From CAVZBW01 sp963773635 (lineage in GTDB: Bacteria; Actinomycetota; Acidimicrobiia; Acidimicrobiales; RAAP-2), in the NCBI GenBank assembly GCA_963773635.1, contig CAVZBW010000005.1:2294001-2358000 (forward strand): 64,000 bases of DNA, read 5' to 3'. A model generated the notes under the pieces. It was not told the origin of the DNA. It was given only the letters and a program-made list of their open reading frames with translations, and made no database searches. A program made the position numbers and the translations under genes. Positions 52,309 to 60,329 of the stretch are shown in pieces; position 1 is the first letter of the stretch; each line of letters opens with the position of its first letter.

Positions 52309-52755
52309 ATGACCACCAAGTCCGACTTCTCGGAAGAGGAGTGGCACCTCGTCCTCGAGGCGCCACCGAGCGCGGGGATGATCGTCGTGACGGCCCAGCG
52401 CGGCGGATCGTTCCGCGAGACCATCGCGATCGCCAAGGCGTACGTCGAAGCCCGGAAGCAGCACGGAGAGAGCGAGCTGCTGGACGAGATCGTGGCGGCA
52501 AAGCCCGAGCGGGACCACACCCATTACCACTCCCCCGAGGAACTCAAGCAGCAGGGCCTCCAGCACCTACGCGACGCGGTCGCCCTGCTCGAGCGCAAGG
52601 CCACCCCTGCCGAGGTCGAGGAGTACCGCCGGTTCATCGTCAACCTGGCCAACAAGGTCGCCGCGGCTCACCGGGAGCACGGCCAGTCCGTGAGCGAGGC
52701 CGAGTCGGCGGCCATCGACGACATCACGGCGGCCTTGCAGCCGACGCACGCTTAG
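52309..52755 (+). CDS. Conserved-type helical protein, unknown function
   Basis: This is a 148-residue, mostly helical protein beginning SDFSEEEWHLVLEAPPSAGM and IVVTAQRGGSFRETIAIAKA, followed by YVEARKQHGESELLDEIVAA, HLRDAVALLERKATPAEVEE and a VAAAHREHGQSVSEAE tail. The FSEEEW start and the regular helices recall a conserved actinobacterial and proteobacterial family with no known function, found near stress genes; this is from memory. ATG 52309 follows a GGAGAG site. It overlaps the convergent cupin stop by 4 bp. Confidence 0.8.
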   Translation: MTTKSDFSEEEWHLVLEAPPSAGMIVVTAQRGGSFRETIAIAKAYVEARKQHGESELLDEIVAAKPERDHTHYHSPEELKQQGLQHLRDAVALLERKATPAEVEEYRRFIVNLANKVAAAHREHGQSVSEAESAAIDDITAALQPTHA

Positions 52756-53243
52756 CGGCGATCGTCCCGGGGCGGAGAGGCTCCCGGATCCTGGAAGAGG
52801 CTGGGCAGGTTGACGACGATGGCTTCCTGGCTGCTGCGAGCCAGCACCACGACGGCCGGCTCGTCGAGGGAGGGGTTCTCCTCCCGGTGGGGCACGAAGG
52901 GCGGCACGAAGACGTAGTCCCCCGGGGACGTCTCGAGGCGGACCTCTTCGCCGTCGCGGGCGAACACAAAGACCGGATGACCGGAGACCACGTAGATACC
53001 GGTCTCGGAGTCGCCGTGGTGATGGTTGGCCGATCGCATGCCGGTCGACACGCGGCTCTCACCCATCCAGATCTTGGCCGAACCGGTGAGCCGACCGGAG
53101 ATGGCCTCGAACCGCTGCATGCCGGGGGTTTGGGACGTCTCCGGGGAGAGGTCACCCCCTGACGTGCGCATCAACGGTCGATGCCACGCCTCCGTCCCCT
53201 CGTCCCCGGGCCCGCCGGCCTTCGCGCTGCCAAGCTCCGTCAT
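52752..53243 (-). CDS. Cupin-domain protein
   Basis: This is a 163-residue single cupin. Motif 1 is SANHHHGDSETGIYVVSGHP with the metal-binding histidines and glutamate; motif 2 is DYVFVPPFVPHREENPS with the later histidine. It is thus a metal-binding beta barrel and could be an oxygenase, isomerase or sensor. ATG 53243 overlaps the stop of the acyl-CoA dehydrogenase gene (ATGA), so it is the last member of a coupled operon. The N-terminal 50 residues lie outside the cupin core. Confidence 0.88.
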   Translation of the reverse strand: MTELGSAKAGGPGDEGTEAWHRPLMRTSGGDLSPETSQTPGMQRFEAISGRLTGSAKIWMGESRVSTGMRSANHHHGDSETGIYVVSGHPVFVFARDGEEVRLETSPGDYVFVPPFVPHREENPSLDEPAVVVLARSSQEAIVVNLPSLFQDPGASPPRDDRR

Positions 53244-54421
53244 CCTCGCCCCTCCGGAGCAGTCTCTCGCGACCGATCGAGCAACGCTCGCCCGGCTCCG
53301 GTCAGGGCCGTGTCGGGCTGGGGCGTGTGCACCCGGCCGGTGAGCGAATCGCGGAAGTGACGCTCGAGGGGGTTGTGCCGCGAGAGTCCGGGATTGCCGG
53401 TCAGCTGCAGCCCGATCTCGACGGCTTGGAGGGCGTTGGCCGTGACCACGTGCTTGACGAGGGGGCCGTCGCCGAGGGTCTCCGGACCGAGATCCCCCTC
53501 GTCGATGCGGCGGGCCAGGTCGGCCACGAGGACGCCGTTGGTGCGCAGAAGGCTCTCGATCCGCCCCACCTCGAGCTGGAAACGCGGCAGCGATGCCAGC
53601 GGCGCGCCGAGGTTGGAGGGTGTCCGCTCGTTGAGGTACCCGACGAGCCAGTCCCGAGCCGCCAGGGCGACCCCCTGGTAGAGCGCCGCCAACAGCGCGT
53701 TGCCCCAGACGAGCGTCAGCGCCCTCACCGGATCGCCCGGCGCGTCCGGGCGCCCCACGTCGACGGCATGGGCACCCGGGATGACCGCGCCCTCGAACAC
53801 CACGTCGTGACTGCCCGAAGCCCGCAGGCCGATGTGGTCCCAGGTCTCGAGCACCTGGTAACCCGGCGTACCGGCCTCCACGATGAACTGGCCAACGAGG
53901 GGGTCCGCATCGTCCGTCCGGGCCCAGACGGCCAGCCATCGCAGGACCGGTATGCCGGTGCAGTACGTCTTTCGACCTGTCAGGCGCCAACCGCCCTCGC
54001 CGGGCAGTCGCTGCGCGACCGTCGCGGGCAACCCTCCACGAGCCGGCGTACCGAGCTCGGGCTCGACCCGCAGCGCGTTGATGAGGGCCGCCTCATGGAC
54101 CGCCGATCGCTGCACCCGTGACCGGACCTCGGCCGGCCACCGATTGCCGGGCCGGGCCAGCTCCGCCTGGAAGACCAGCTGCCACACGACGACGAGCGCC
54201 ACCGAAGGGTCGGCACGCCCGAGCCTCTCGACGGCCGAGACCGAGTCGCGCAACCCCCCACCCCCGCCCCCGAGCGCGCGGGGCACGGTGAGGCTCAGCA
54301 CTCCGGTCGGGGCAAGTGCAGCGAACGCCTCGTGAGGAAACGAGCCGGCGCGGTCGTGGTCACCGGCTCGATCGGCGATGGATCCGGCCACCCGATCCAG
54401 ACCGACCCGGTCGTACGTCAT
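53240..54421 (-). CDS. Acyl-CoA dehydrogenase-family flavoprotein
   Basis: This is a 393-residue protein with the acyl-CoA dehydrogenase fold: N-terminal helical domain (FPHEAFAALAPTGVLSLTVP, PRALGGGGGG), a beta domain (GGWRLTGRKTYCTGIPVLRW; WDHIGLRASGSHDVVFEGAV) and a C-terminal four-helix bundle ending LTGNPGLSRHNPLERHFRDS. It has the RHFRD end common to DszC/FMNH2-monooxygenase-like and acyl-CoA dehydrogenase relatives, so it may be a flavin monooxygenase rather than a dehydrogenase. ATG 54421 has a GGGAGGAG site. It is coupled to the cupin gene by ATGA and lies 25 bp after a methyltransferase gene. Confidence 0.88.
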   Translation of the reverse strand: MTYDRVGLDRVAGSIADRAGDHDRAGSFPHEAFAALAPTGVLSLTVPRALGGGGGGLRDSVSAVERLGRADPSVALVVVWQLVFQAELARPGNRWPAEVRSRVQRSAVHEAALINALRVEPELGTPARGGLPATVAQRLPGEGGWRLTGRKTYCTGIPVLRWLAVWARTDDADPLVGQFIVEAGTPGYQVLETWDHIGLRASGSHDVVFEGAVIPGAHAVDVGRPDAPGDPVRALTLVWGNALLAALYQGVALAARDWLVGYLNERTPSNLGAPLASLPRFQLEVGRIESLLRTNGVLVADLARRIDEGDLGPETLGDGPLVKHVVTANALQAVEIGLQLTGNPGLSRHNPLERHFRDSLTGRVHTPQPDTALTGAGRALLDRSRETAPEGRG

Positions 54422-54446
54422 CGCTCCTCCCAATCCCGATCGCGGC

Positions 54447-55325
54447 TCATCGCCCCGTCGACTCGTGACGATGCAGCCCGTCGGCGGCGCGCTCGAAGTC
54501 CCAGATGGAGACCGCGGGCAATCCGACAAAGGCGGCCCGGTTGGCCTCCGGGACGATCTCTGCGGCCGCGGTAAGCGCCGAGGCCTCCGTGAGCGGCGGC
54601 TCGCGCAGGGTCCGCAGCGTCAACCCGTGCCGGGCGGCCGCCTGCACGTAGTCCGACGGCAAATGGCAGTGCAACCGCATGAATCCTCGATGTTCCTCCC
54701 CCACCGGAAACTGAGCCTGCCATCCCAAAAGGACCAGGAAGGGGTGCACATCGCTCACGAGAAGCCGCCCACCGGGCCGGAGCACCCGGCCCAACTCCCC
54801 GAGCGCCGCCGAGAGATCCGAGACGTGCACCAGGGCGAGGGCGCACACGACGGCGTCCACGGAATCGTCATCCAAGGGCAACGACGTGAGATCGCCACGA
54901 TGAAAGGAGGCCAGCGGTAGCTTGCGGCGGGCGATGGCGAGCATGGCGTCGGACTGGTCGACGCCGACGACGTCGTGGCCCCGAGCGGCGAGCCTTGCGC
55001 TGTACCGACCCGTCCCGCAGGCCGCATCGAGCACCGTTCCGGGCTCCAGCTCGTCTATGAGGGCCATCATCGGCGGCTCCTCGACCGAGAACAGTCGCAG
55101 AGGCCTGTCGTAGGCCGCCGACCATCGGCGGTATCCGTCGGTGAGATCGAATTCCGTTCCGAGGGGCGCAGCCCACCGCGGCTCGCGGCCGACCTGTGCG
55201 GCCAGCTCCTGCACCTCGCGAGTGCGCGCGGCGCGCCCGTCGGCATCGTCACTGAACGCGGAACGCAGGAGGGCGAGCCCCTCGACACCGATGACGTACT
55301 GGCCGAGCGTGGGCTCACTGGGCAC
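54447..55325 (-). CDS. Class I SAM-dependent methyltransferase
   Basis: This is a 292-residue methyltransferase. Motif I is TVLDAACGTGRYSARLAARG, followed by VVGVDQSDAMLAIARRKLP, GDLTSLPLDDDSVDAVVCAL and RVLRPGGRLLVSDVHPF. The N-terminal about 90 residues are an extra helical region seen in some natural-product methyltransferases. GTG 55325 has a GGGAGGA site. The gene is third from the end of a four-gene run (methyltransferase, methyltransferase, acyl-CoA dehydrogenase-like, cupin), which may modify one small molecule (inference). Confidence 0.9.
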   Translation of the reverse strand: MPSEPTLGQYVIGVEGLALLRSAFSDDADGRAARTREVQELAAQVGREPRWAAPLGTEFDLTDGYRRWSAAYDRPLRLFSVEEPPMMALIDELEPGTVLDAACGTGRYSARLAARGHDVVGVDQSDAMLAIARRKLPLASFHRGDLTSLPLDDDSVDAVVCALALVHVSDLSAALGELGRVLRPGGRLLVSDVHPFLVLLGWQAQFPVGEEHRGFMRLHCHLPSDYVQAAARHGLTLRTLREPPLTEASALTAAAEIVPEANRAAFVGLPAVSIWDFERAADGLHRHESTGR

Positions 55326-55364
55326 GAGTCCTCCCGAGGTCGCGAGACGGGGTCCTGGGGGAGG

Positions 55365-56021
55365 CTATCCAGCAACCGCCGGATCGCTCGAGTGCACCCT
55401 CCGCGCGGCGATCCAGGTGAACGGCTGGCGAGCCCCCGCAGGGGTCAGGTGCACCTCGCGGCGCTCTTCGACGACCCGCCACGTCTCCGCGAGCACCGAG
55501 GCGAGCTCGGACGCGTCGTAGCGGGCCACCGGAAGGCCCGAGCAGTGACCGGGCCCGTCCGCCGCGAACGTGGCGAGGACCAGGCCGCCGCCCGGAGGGA
55601 CGGCGGATCCCAGCCTGGCGAGATACGACGACCGTTGGTAGGAGTCGACCAGGAAGTGGAAGAGCGCCCGGTCGTGCCATAGCGCGTAGGGGCGGAGGGG
55701 GCGCCAGGCCAAGACGTCGTCGTGGATCCAGGTCACCGGGGCGTCCGCGGGAAGGCCGCCGCGCGAGGCCTGCAGTGCCGCCGACGAGATGTCGAGCACA
55801 CTGAGGTCGTCGAAGCCGAGCTCGATCAGCCGGTGTACCAGCCTCGAGGCTCCGCCCCCGACGTCGATCACCGGCGCGTGCCGGTCCACGCCCAAGGCTT
55901 CGATGAGCTGGAGCGACATCCCTGGCTCGTCCTGGGACCAGCTGACCCCCCCGATTCCTCGGCTGCCATAGGCCGCGTCCCAGTGGTGCTCCGACCCCTC
56001 GGCGGCTCCCGACGGGACCAC
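55365..56021 (-). CDS. SAM-dependent methyltransferase (small, single domain)
   Basis: This is a 218-residue methyltransferase beginning HHWDAAYGSRGIGGVSWSQD, the start seen in thiol or small-molecule methyltransferases, with motif I as VIDVGGGASRLVHRLIELG, then LSVLDISSAALQASR, WIHDDVLAW and LWHDRALFHFLVD. GTG 56021 has TAGGGT exactly 6 nt upstream, so its transcript is probably leaderless. It heads a four-gene operon on the minus strand and is divergent from the sulfide detoxification operon, whose operator palindrome lies in the gap. A thiol or sulfide substrate is possible but unproven. Confidence 0.87.
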   Translation of the reverse strand: MVPSGAAEGSEHHWDAAYGSRGIGGVSWSQDEPGMSLQLIEALGVDRHAPVIDVGGGASRLVHRLIELGFDDLSVLDISSAALQASRGGLPADAPVTWIHDDVLAWRPLRPYALWHDRALFHFLVDSYQRSSYLARLGSAVPPGGGLVLATFAADGPGHCSGLPVARYDASELASVLAETWRVVEERREVHLTPAGARQPFTWIAARRVHSSDPAVAG

Positions 56022-56070
56022 GATCCGACCCTAACCGAGGGCCGGGAATCCCCGGGAGCGCTTCCTTGTT

Positions 56071-56097
56071 TAGAATATTCGTAGATGCGCATATTCT
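56071..56097 (+). promoter_or_regulatory. Operator-like palindrome of the persulfide operon
   Basis: AGAATAT (56072-56078) and ATATTCT (56091-56097), with a 12-bp spacer, form an AT-rich palindrome in an otherwise GC-rich gap, the kind bound by ArsR/BigR-type repressors. TAGAAT (56071-56076) inside it is a good -10 box, so binding would block transcription. An ATG at 56085 lies 8 nt after this box. Confidence 0.7.
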
Positions 56098-56111
56098 CAG
56101 GAGGGGGACCC

Positions 56112-56453
56112 ATGTCCGACGAGTTCGACCCCAAGCTCCGCGAGGAGCTGGAGGACCTGACCGCGGGAGTCTGCCGCGCGCTCAACGACCCGAAACGGCT
56201 GATGATCCTCTATGCCCTCGCCGAGGATCCCCGCTCGGTCGGCGACCTGAGCCGGCTGCTCGACATGTCCCAGTCCAACGTCTCCCAGCATCTCGCCGTG
56301 CTGCGGGATCGCGGCCTCGTCGACGCGGAGCGTAACGGAAACCGAGCCATCTACACCCTGCGGGACCGCAGGTTGGTCGGAGCGATCGACCTACTCCGAG
56401 AGGTCATGAACGACGAGCTCGACCGCCGACTCGGCCTGCGGGCCGAGGCATGA
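56112..56453 (+). CDS. ArsR-family repressor (BigR-like position)
   Basis: This is a 113-residue winged-helix ArsR-family repressor: ALNDPKRLMILYALAEDPRS, LSRLLDMSQSNVSQHLAVLR and DRGLVDAERNGNRAIYTLRD. It heads an operon with a persulfide dioxygenase-rhodanese and a TauE exporter, the classic BigR/SqrR target set, so it is probably a sulfide/persulfide-responsive repressor. It contains only one cysteine (C21, before the DNA-binding domain), whereas BigR uses a pair, so sensing would differ. ATG 56112 has an AGGAGGGGG site; ATG 56085, 8 nt after a -10 box, would add nine residues. Confidence 0.87.
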   Translation: MSDEFDPKLREELEDLTAGVCRALNDPKRLMILYALAEDPRSVGDLSRLLDMSQSNVSQHLAVLRDRGLVDAERNGNRAIYTLRDRRLVGAIDLLREVMNDELDRRLGLRAEA

Positions 56454-56472
56454 GGACCTGAGGAGGGGAGCG

Positions 56473-57882
56473 ATGTTCTTCCGCCAGTACGAGCTGGGCT
56501 GTCTCTCGCTGTTCAGCTACCTCATCGGGGACGAGACGACGGGACGCGCCGTCGTGGTCGATCCCCAGCGTGACGTCTCCGAGTACCTCGCCGACGCCGA
56601 CCGCCACGGCCTGCGCATCGAGCGGGTGATCGAGACGCACTTCCACGCCGACTTCCTCTCGGGACACCTCGAGCTCGCCGCTGCCACGGGGGGCGTCGTC
56701 TCCTACGGTGCGGGGGCTCAGGCGGAATTCCCGATCGAGACCCTGGAGGACGGGCAGCGGCTCTCCCTCGGCGACGTCGTCCTCGAGGTGCGGGCCACTC
56801 CCGGACACACCCCGGAGTCCATCTCCGTGGTCGTGTTCGAGCACGCCACGGACACCGAGCCGTGGGGGGTCCTCACCGGAGACGCCCTGTTCGTCGGCGA
56901 CGTCGGGCGTCCCGACCTCCTCGCCTCCGCCGGATGGGCGGCCGAGGATCTCGCCCGGGAGCTCTATCACTCGGTGCACGACCGCCTGCTGAGCCTTCCC
57001 GACGCCACGCGGGTCTATCCGGCGCACGGCGCCGGCTCGGCCTGTGGCAAGCAGCTGTCGACGGCCGTCGCCTCGACCATCGGCGACGAGCGAAGAACCA
57101 ATTACGCCTGCGCGATCCCCGACGAGCAACGCTTCGTCGCCTCGGTCGTCGGCGGCCAACCGGCGGCACCCCGGTACTTCCCGTACGCCGCCGGTGCCAA
57201 CCGGCGATCACACGAGCTCCTCCGCGACCGGGATGCCCCGAGGGCGCTGGACATCGAATCGGTGCTGTCGTTGCAGTGGCGCGGCGCGGCGGTGGTCGAC
57301 GGACGGACGCCCGCGTCATTCGCCCACGGACACTTGCGCGGCTCGGTGAACGTCGACCTCGACGGGCGGTTCGCGGAGTATGCCGGGGACGTCGTGCGCC
57401 CCGGCCAGGACGTCGTGCTGGTGACCGACCGCGACCGCGAGACGGAAGCCAAGGTCCGCCTTGCACGGATCGGCTTTGACCGGGTCGTGGGCTACCTGCC
57501 AGAGATCGAACAGGTCCTCGTGACCCGGCCCGACCTGGCGCAGCGCGCGCCCCGAGTGACGGCCACCGACCTCGCCAACTGGGTTACCGAGGACCCCTCC
57601 CTGCAAGTCGTCGACATCCGCAACACCTCCGAGCAGGAGGCCGGGCTGATCGGCGGGAGTCGGACGATCCCGCTGGCCCAATTGCTCGACCGCGAGGCCG
57701 AGCTCGACCGGGGGGCACCGACGGTCGTCTACTGCGCCCGGGGCAACCGCTCGTCGATCGCGGCGTCGCTGCTCCGATCCTCCGGCTTCCACGCGGTTGC
57801 GGACGTGCTCGGCGGGTTCGAGGCCTGGCGGGAGGCCGATCTCCCCGTGATCACGCCGGGCGAGGAGGAGCGCAGAGGTTGA
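56473..57882 (+). CDS. Persulfide dioxygenase (ETHE1/Blh-type) fused to rhodanese domains
   Basis: This is a 469-residue sulfur-detoxification enzyme. Residues 1-250 form a metallo-beta-lactamase domain with the iron-binding THFHADFLSGH motif near residue 55, GHTPESISVVV, TGDALFVGDVGRPDL and YPAHGAGSACG, as in ETHE1 persulfide dioxygenases that oxidise glutathione or other persulfides to sulfite. Two rhodanese domains follow; the first (residues about 265-355) lacks a catalytic cysteine, the second has CARGNRSS near 420. ATG 56473 has a GGGGAG site. The stop overlaps the TTG start of tauE by 4 nt, so the dioxygenase makes sulfite and the next protein exports it (family knowledge plus context). 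Confidence 0.92.
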   Translation: MFFRQYELGCLSLFSYLIGDETTGRAVVVDPQRDVSEYLADADRHGLRIERVIETHFHADFLSGHLELAAATGGVVSYGAGAQAEFPIETLEDGQRLSLGDVVLEVRATPGHTPESISVVVFEHATDTEPWGVLTGDALFVGDVGRPDLLASAGWAAEDLARELYHSVHDRLLSLPDATRVYPAHGAGSACGKQLSTAVASTIGDERRTNYACAIPDEQRFVASVVGGQPAAPRYFPYAAGANRRSHELLRDRDAPRALDIESVLSLQWRGAAVVDGRTPASFAHGHLRGSVNVDLDGRFAEYAGDVVRPGQDVVLVTDRDRETEAKVRLARIGFDRVVGYLPEIEQVLVTRPDLAQRAPRVTATDLANWVTEDPSLQVVDIRNTSEQEAGLIGGSRTIPLAQLLDREAELDRGAPTVVYCARGNRSSIAASLLRSSGFHAVADVLGGFEAWREADLPVITPGEEERRG

Positions 57883-58697
57883 GGGGCGTCCTCGCCTCTC
57901 CCCTCGGCTTCCTCATCGGCGTCTCGCTCGGGGCGCTCGGCGGGGGTGGGTCGATCCTGGCCGTCCCGGTCCTCGTCTATGCCGCCGGACAGACCACGAG
58001 AAACGCCACCACCACGAGCCTGCTGCTGGTGGGTGCGGCCGCTCTCGTCGGCATGGGGGCGCACTACCGGGCCGGGCGTGTCAAGGTCGGCACGGGCATC
58101 GCCTTCGGAGCCGCCGGCGTCGGCGGATCGCTCGCCGGCTCCGCCCTCAACCGCCACATCGACCCCAACGTCCTCCTCCTCGCCTTTAGCGGGCTCGTCG
58201 TGGTCGCCGCCTGGCGGATGGTGGTGGGCTGCCCGACCTGCACCCGGGTAGGCGAGGAGCGGGCGCTGGCCGCCGCCTCGTCGAGCACGACCGTCGTCGT
58301 CCGCCGACGTCTCGATTTCGGCACTGCGGCGAAGGTGCTGGTGGCGGGGACGGCAATCGGCTTTCTGACCGGGCTCTTCGGCGTGGGCGGCGGATTCGTG
58401 ATCGTCCCGGCGCTGACGCTCGTGCTCGGCCTGTCGATGCCGGAGGCCATCGGGACGTCCCTGCTCGTGATCGCCATCAACTCCGCGGTCTCGCTCGGCA
58501 GCAGGATCGCCACCACCTCGGTCCAATGGTCCGTCGCGATCCCCTTCACGATCGCCGCGATCGCCGGTGTGCTCTACGGCAACCGAATCGCCGGCCGCCT
58601 CGATCCGAAGCGAAGCCTCCGGTGGTTCGCCGTCCTGTTGGTCGGCGTGGCCCTGTACACGGCTGCACGGGCATCTGTTGGCATCGCCGCCGCGTAG
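57879..58697 (+). CDS. TauE/SafE-family sulfite exporter
   Basis: This is a 272-residue membrane protein with eight to nine helices in two repeats: VSLGALGGGGSILAVPVLVY and FLTGLFGVGGGFVIVPALTL, the paired G-x-GGG motifs of TauE/SafE (DUF81) transporters. A short cytoplasmic loop with a CPTC pair (residues about 112-140) separates the halves. TTG 57879 overlaps the dioxygenase stop (TTGA), an unusual start but forced by the spacing and the start of the first helix. In this operon it probably exports sulfite or another sulfur anion. Confidence 0.9.
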   Translation: MRGVLASPLGFLIGVSLGALGGGGSILAVPVLVYAAGQTTRNATTTSLLLVGAAALVGMGAHYRAGRVKVGTGIAFGAAGVGGSLAGSALNRHIDPNVLLLAFSGLVVVAAWRMVVGCPTCTRVGEERALAAASSSTTVVVRRRLDFGTAAKVLVAGTAIGFLTGLFGVGGGFVIVPALTLVLGLSMPEAIGTSLLVIAINSAVSLGSRIATTSVQWSVAIPFTIAAIAGVLYGNRIAGRLDPKRSLRWFAVLLVGVALYTAARASVGIAAA

Positions 58698-58731
58698 GCC
58701 CGGCGGATGGAGCGACGGCGGAGTCGCCGGG

Positions 58732-59277
58732 CTATTCGTCGCGCAGGAGGCGACCCCCACGCTCCCGGACGGCTCGGTGAAGATCCCGGGTCGTCAGGGA
58801 TTCCAGGCCGGCCGCCGCACACAGGAAGGGCTCGAACAGCCGCCAGCCCAGCTCCAGGGCGGCGGCGTGGCCGGCGGCAAGCCGCGCCTCCGTGTCGCCG
58901 GACACGTGAACTCGGGCCTGCTCGACGAGGTCGGACACAAACGGGAAGTTCCTCTGCATCCGTCCGACCGGGTACCCGTCGAGGATGGTGCGTGCGACCA
59001 CGCGGAGATGGCGGTCGGCCAGGGCCTCCATCTCCTCTGCAGACGCCCCGCTGTCGTAGCGCTCCTGCAGCGTGTCGCTCAGGCGATTGAGTACCGCGGC
59101 GACCAGATCGTCCTTGGCACCGAAGTGGCGGTAGACGAGCCCGTGGTTGACGCCGGCCCGGGCGGCGATCTCTCGCACGGAGGTGGCCGTGGGGCCCTGC
59201 TCGGCAAACCGGTCCGTGGCCGCGGCAAGGATGGCGTCCATCACGTCTTCACGCCCGCGGGGTCGTTGCTTCTGCAT
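58732..59277 (-). CDS. TetR-family transcriptional regulator
   Basis: This is a 181-residue TetR regulator: MDAILAAATDRFAEQGPTAT, SVREIAARAGVNHGLVYRHF and GAKDDLVAAVLNRLS. The ligand-binding part is short. ATG 59277 is chosen for its AAGGAG site; ATG 59298 is in frame but lies in the operator. It is divergent from a TauD-type dioxygenase gene across 44 bp with the perfect palindrome GTAGTC-N4-GACTAC, so it probably represses the dioxygenase and itself. Confidence 0.92.
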   Translation of the reverse strand: MQKQRPRGREDVMDAILAAATDRFAEQGPTATSVREIAARAGVNHGLVYRHFGAKDDLVAAVLNRLSDTLQERYDSGASAEEMEALADRHLRVVARTILDGYPVGRMQRNFPFVSDLVEQARVHVSGDTEARLAAGHAAALELGWRLFEPFLCAAAGLESLTTRDLHRAVRERGGRLLRDE

Positions 59278-59290
59278 CGATCTCCTTGCT

Positions 59291-59314
59291 GTAGTCACTC
59301 GACTACGCTACGCT
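59291..59314. promoter_or_regulatory. TetR operator palindrome and dioxygenase promoter
   Basis: GTAGTC (59291-59296) and GACTAC (59301-59306) form a perfect palindrome with a 4-bp spacer in the gap between the TetR and dioxygenase starts. TACGCT (59309-59314) is 7 nt before ATG 59322, a leaderless-type -10 box adjacent to the palindrome, so repressor binding would block the dioxygenase promoter. Confidence 0.7.
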
Positions 59315-59321
59315 CTCACCA

Positions 59322-60293
59322 ATGGTACCGACCAGCCCCCTCGTCGAGGGTCCCCGGCGCTCCGAGCAGCCGTCCGCCGGTCCTGAGCTCGCCAGGTTCC
59401 GCGACTATCCGCTGATCGTGGGGCCCCATCTCCACCTGATCGAAGAACGAGACCGCCTTGCCGGCCTGAAGTGGGACCACTTCGACGCGACACCGCTGGG
59501 CGCGACGATCGGCGCCGAGCTCTCGGGGATCGACCTCACGGGAGATCTCGGCGCCGCAGCGATCGAGGAGATCCGTCGGGCACTTCACGAGTACAAGGTG
59601 ATCTTCTTCCGCGACCAGGCCATGACCTCGGAGGAGCACGTCGCTTTCGCCCGCCGCTTTGGCGAGCTCGAGGAGCACCCCTTCTTGCCGCCAAACACCT
59701 CCGAGCCCGAGCTGGTGCGATTCGCCAAGGACGAGCAGCAGCGTGGATACGAAAACTCCTGGCACCACGACGTGACCTGGCGAGAGTGCCCGTCGATGGG
59801 AGCGACCCTGCACGCCGTGGCCGTCCCACCCCTCGGCGGTGACACCCTCTTTGCAGACATGTACGCCGCGTACGATTCGCTCGACGCCGAGACAAGAACC
59901 CAGATCGACGACCTCACCGCCGTCCACGACTTCACGCAGTCATTCGGCAGCCTCATGGACGCCGAGCAACTGGCGGCCATGCAGGCCCGCTTCCCGGCGG
60001 TGCGCCACCCCGTCGTCTGCACCCATCCCGTCACCGGAAGGCGCTACCTCTACGTCAACCGGAACTTCGTGAGCCACGTCGAGGGTCTCGGGCCCGACCA
60101 GAGCACCGCCCTGCTGGACCGGCTCTCCCGCCAGGCCGACTACCCCGAGCACCAGTGTCGTTTCCGCTGGTCGCCCGATGCCGTGGCCTTTTGGGACAAC
60201 CGGGCCGTGCAGCACTATGCGACCAGCGACTACTGGCCCCATCGCCGCGTGATGGAACGAGCGTCCATCTGCGGCACGCGTCCGTTGGCGTAG
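59322..60293 (+). CDS. TauD/TfdA-family 2-oxoglutarate-dependent dioxygenase
   Basis: This is a 323-residue Fe(II)/2-oxoglutarate dioxygenase. The iron site is the H-x-D of SWHHDVTW (near residue 147) and the distal His in WDNRAVQHYATSDYWPHRR, with the following arginine for 2-oxoglutarate. The N-terminal PLGATIGAELSGIDL and FFRDQAMTSEEHVAFARRFG are typical of TauD. Substrates in the family include taurine, alkylsulfates and phenoxyacids; the nearby sulfur genes make an organosulfur substrate plausible but unproven. ATG 59322 lies 7 nt after TACGCT. The TetR gene is divergent. Confidence 0.92.
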   Translation: MVPTSPLVEGPRRSEQPSAGPELARFRDYPLIVGPHLHLIEERDRLAGLKWDHFDATPLGATIGAELSGIDLTGDLGAAAIEEIRRALHEYKVIFFRDQAMTSEEHVAFARRFGELEEHPFLPPNTSEPELVRFAKDEQQRGYENSWHHDVTWRECPSMGATLHAVAVPPLGGDTLFADMYAAYDSLDAETRTQIDDLTAVHDFTQSFGSLMDAEQLAAMQARFPAVRHPVVCTHPVTGRRYLYVNRNFVSHVEGLGPDQSTALLDRLSRQADYPEHQCRFRWSPDAVAFWDNRAVQHYATSDYWPHRRVMERASICGTRPLA

Positions 60294-60329
60294 ACCAACC
60301 CGCAACGCCGGGCGCCGTGTCGCCGGGCG

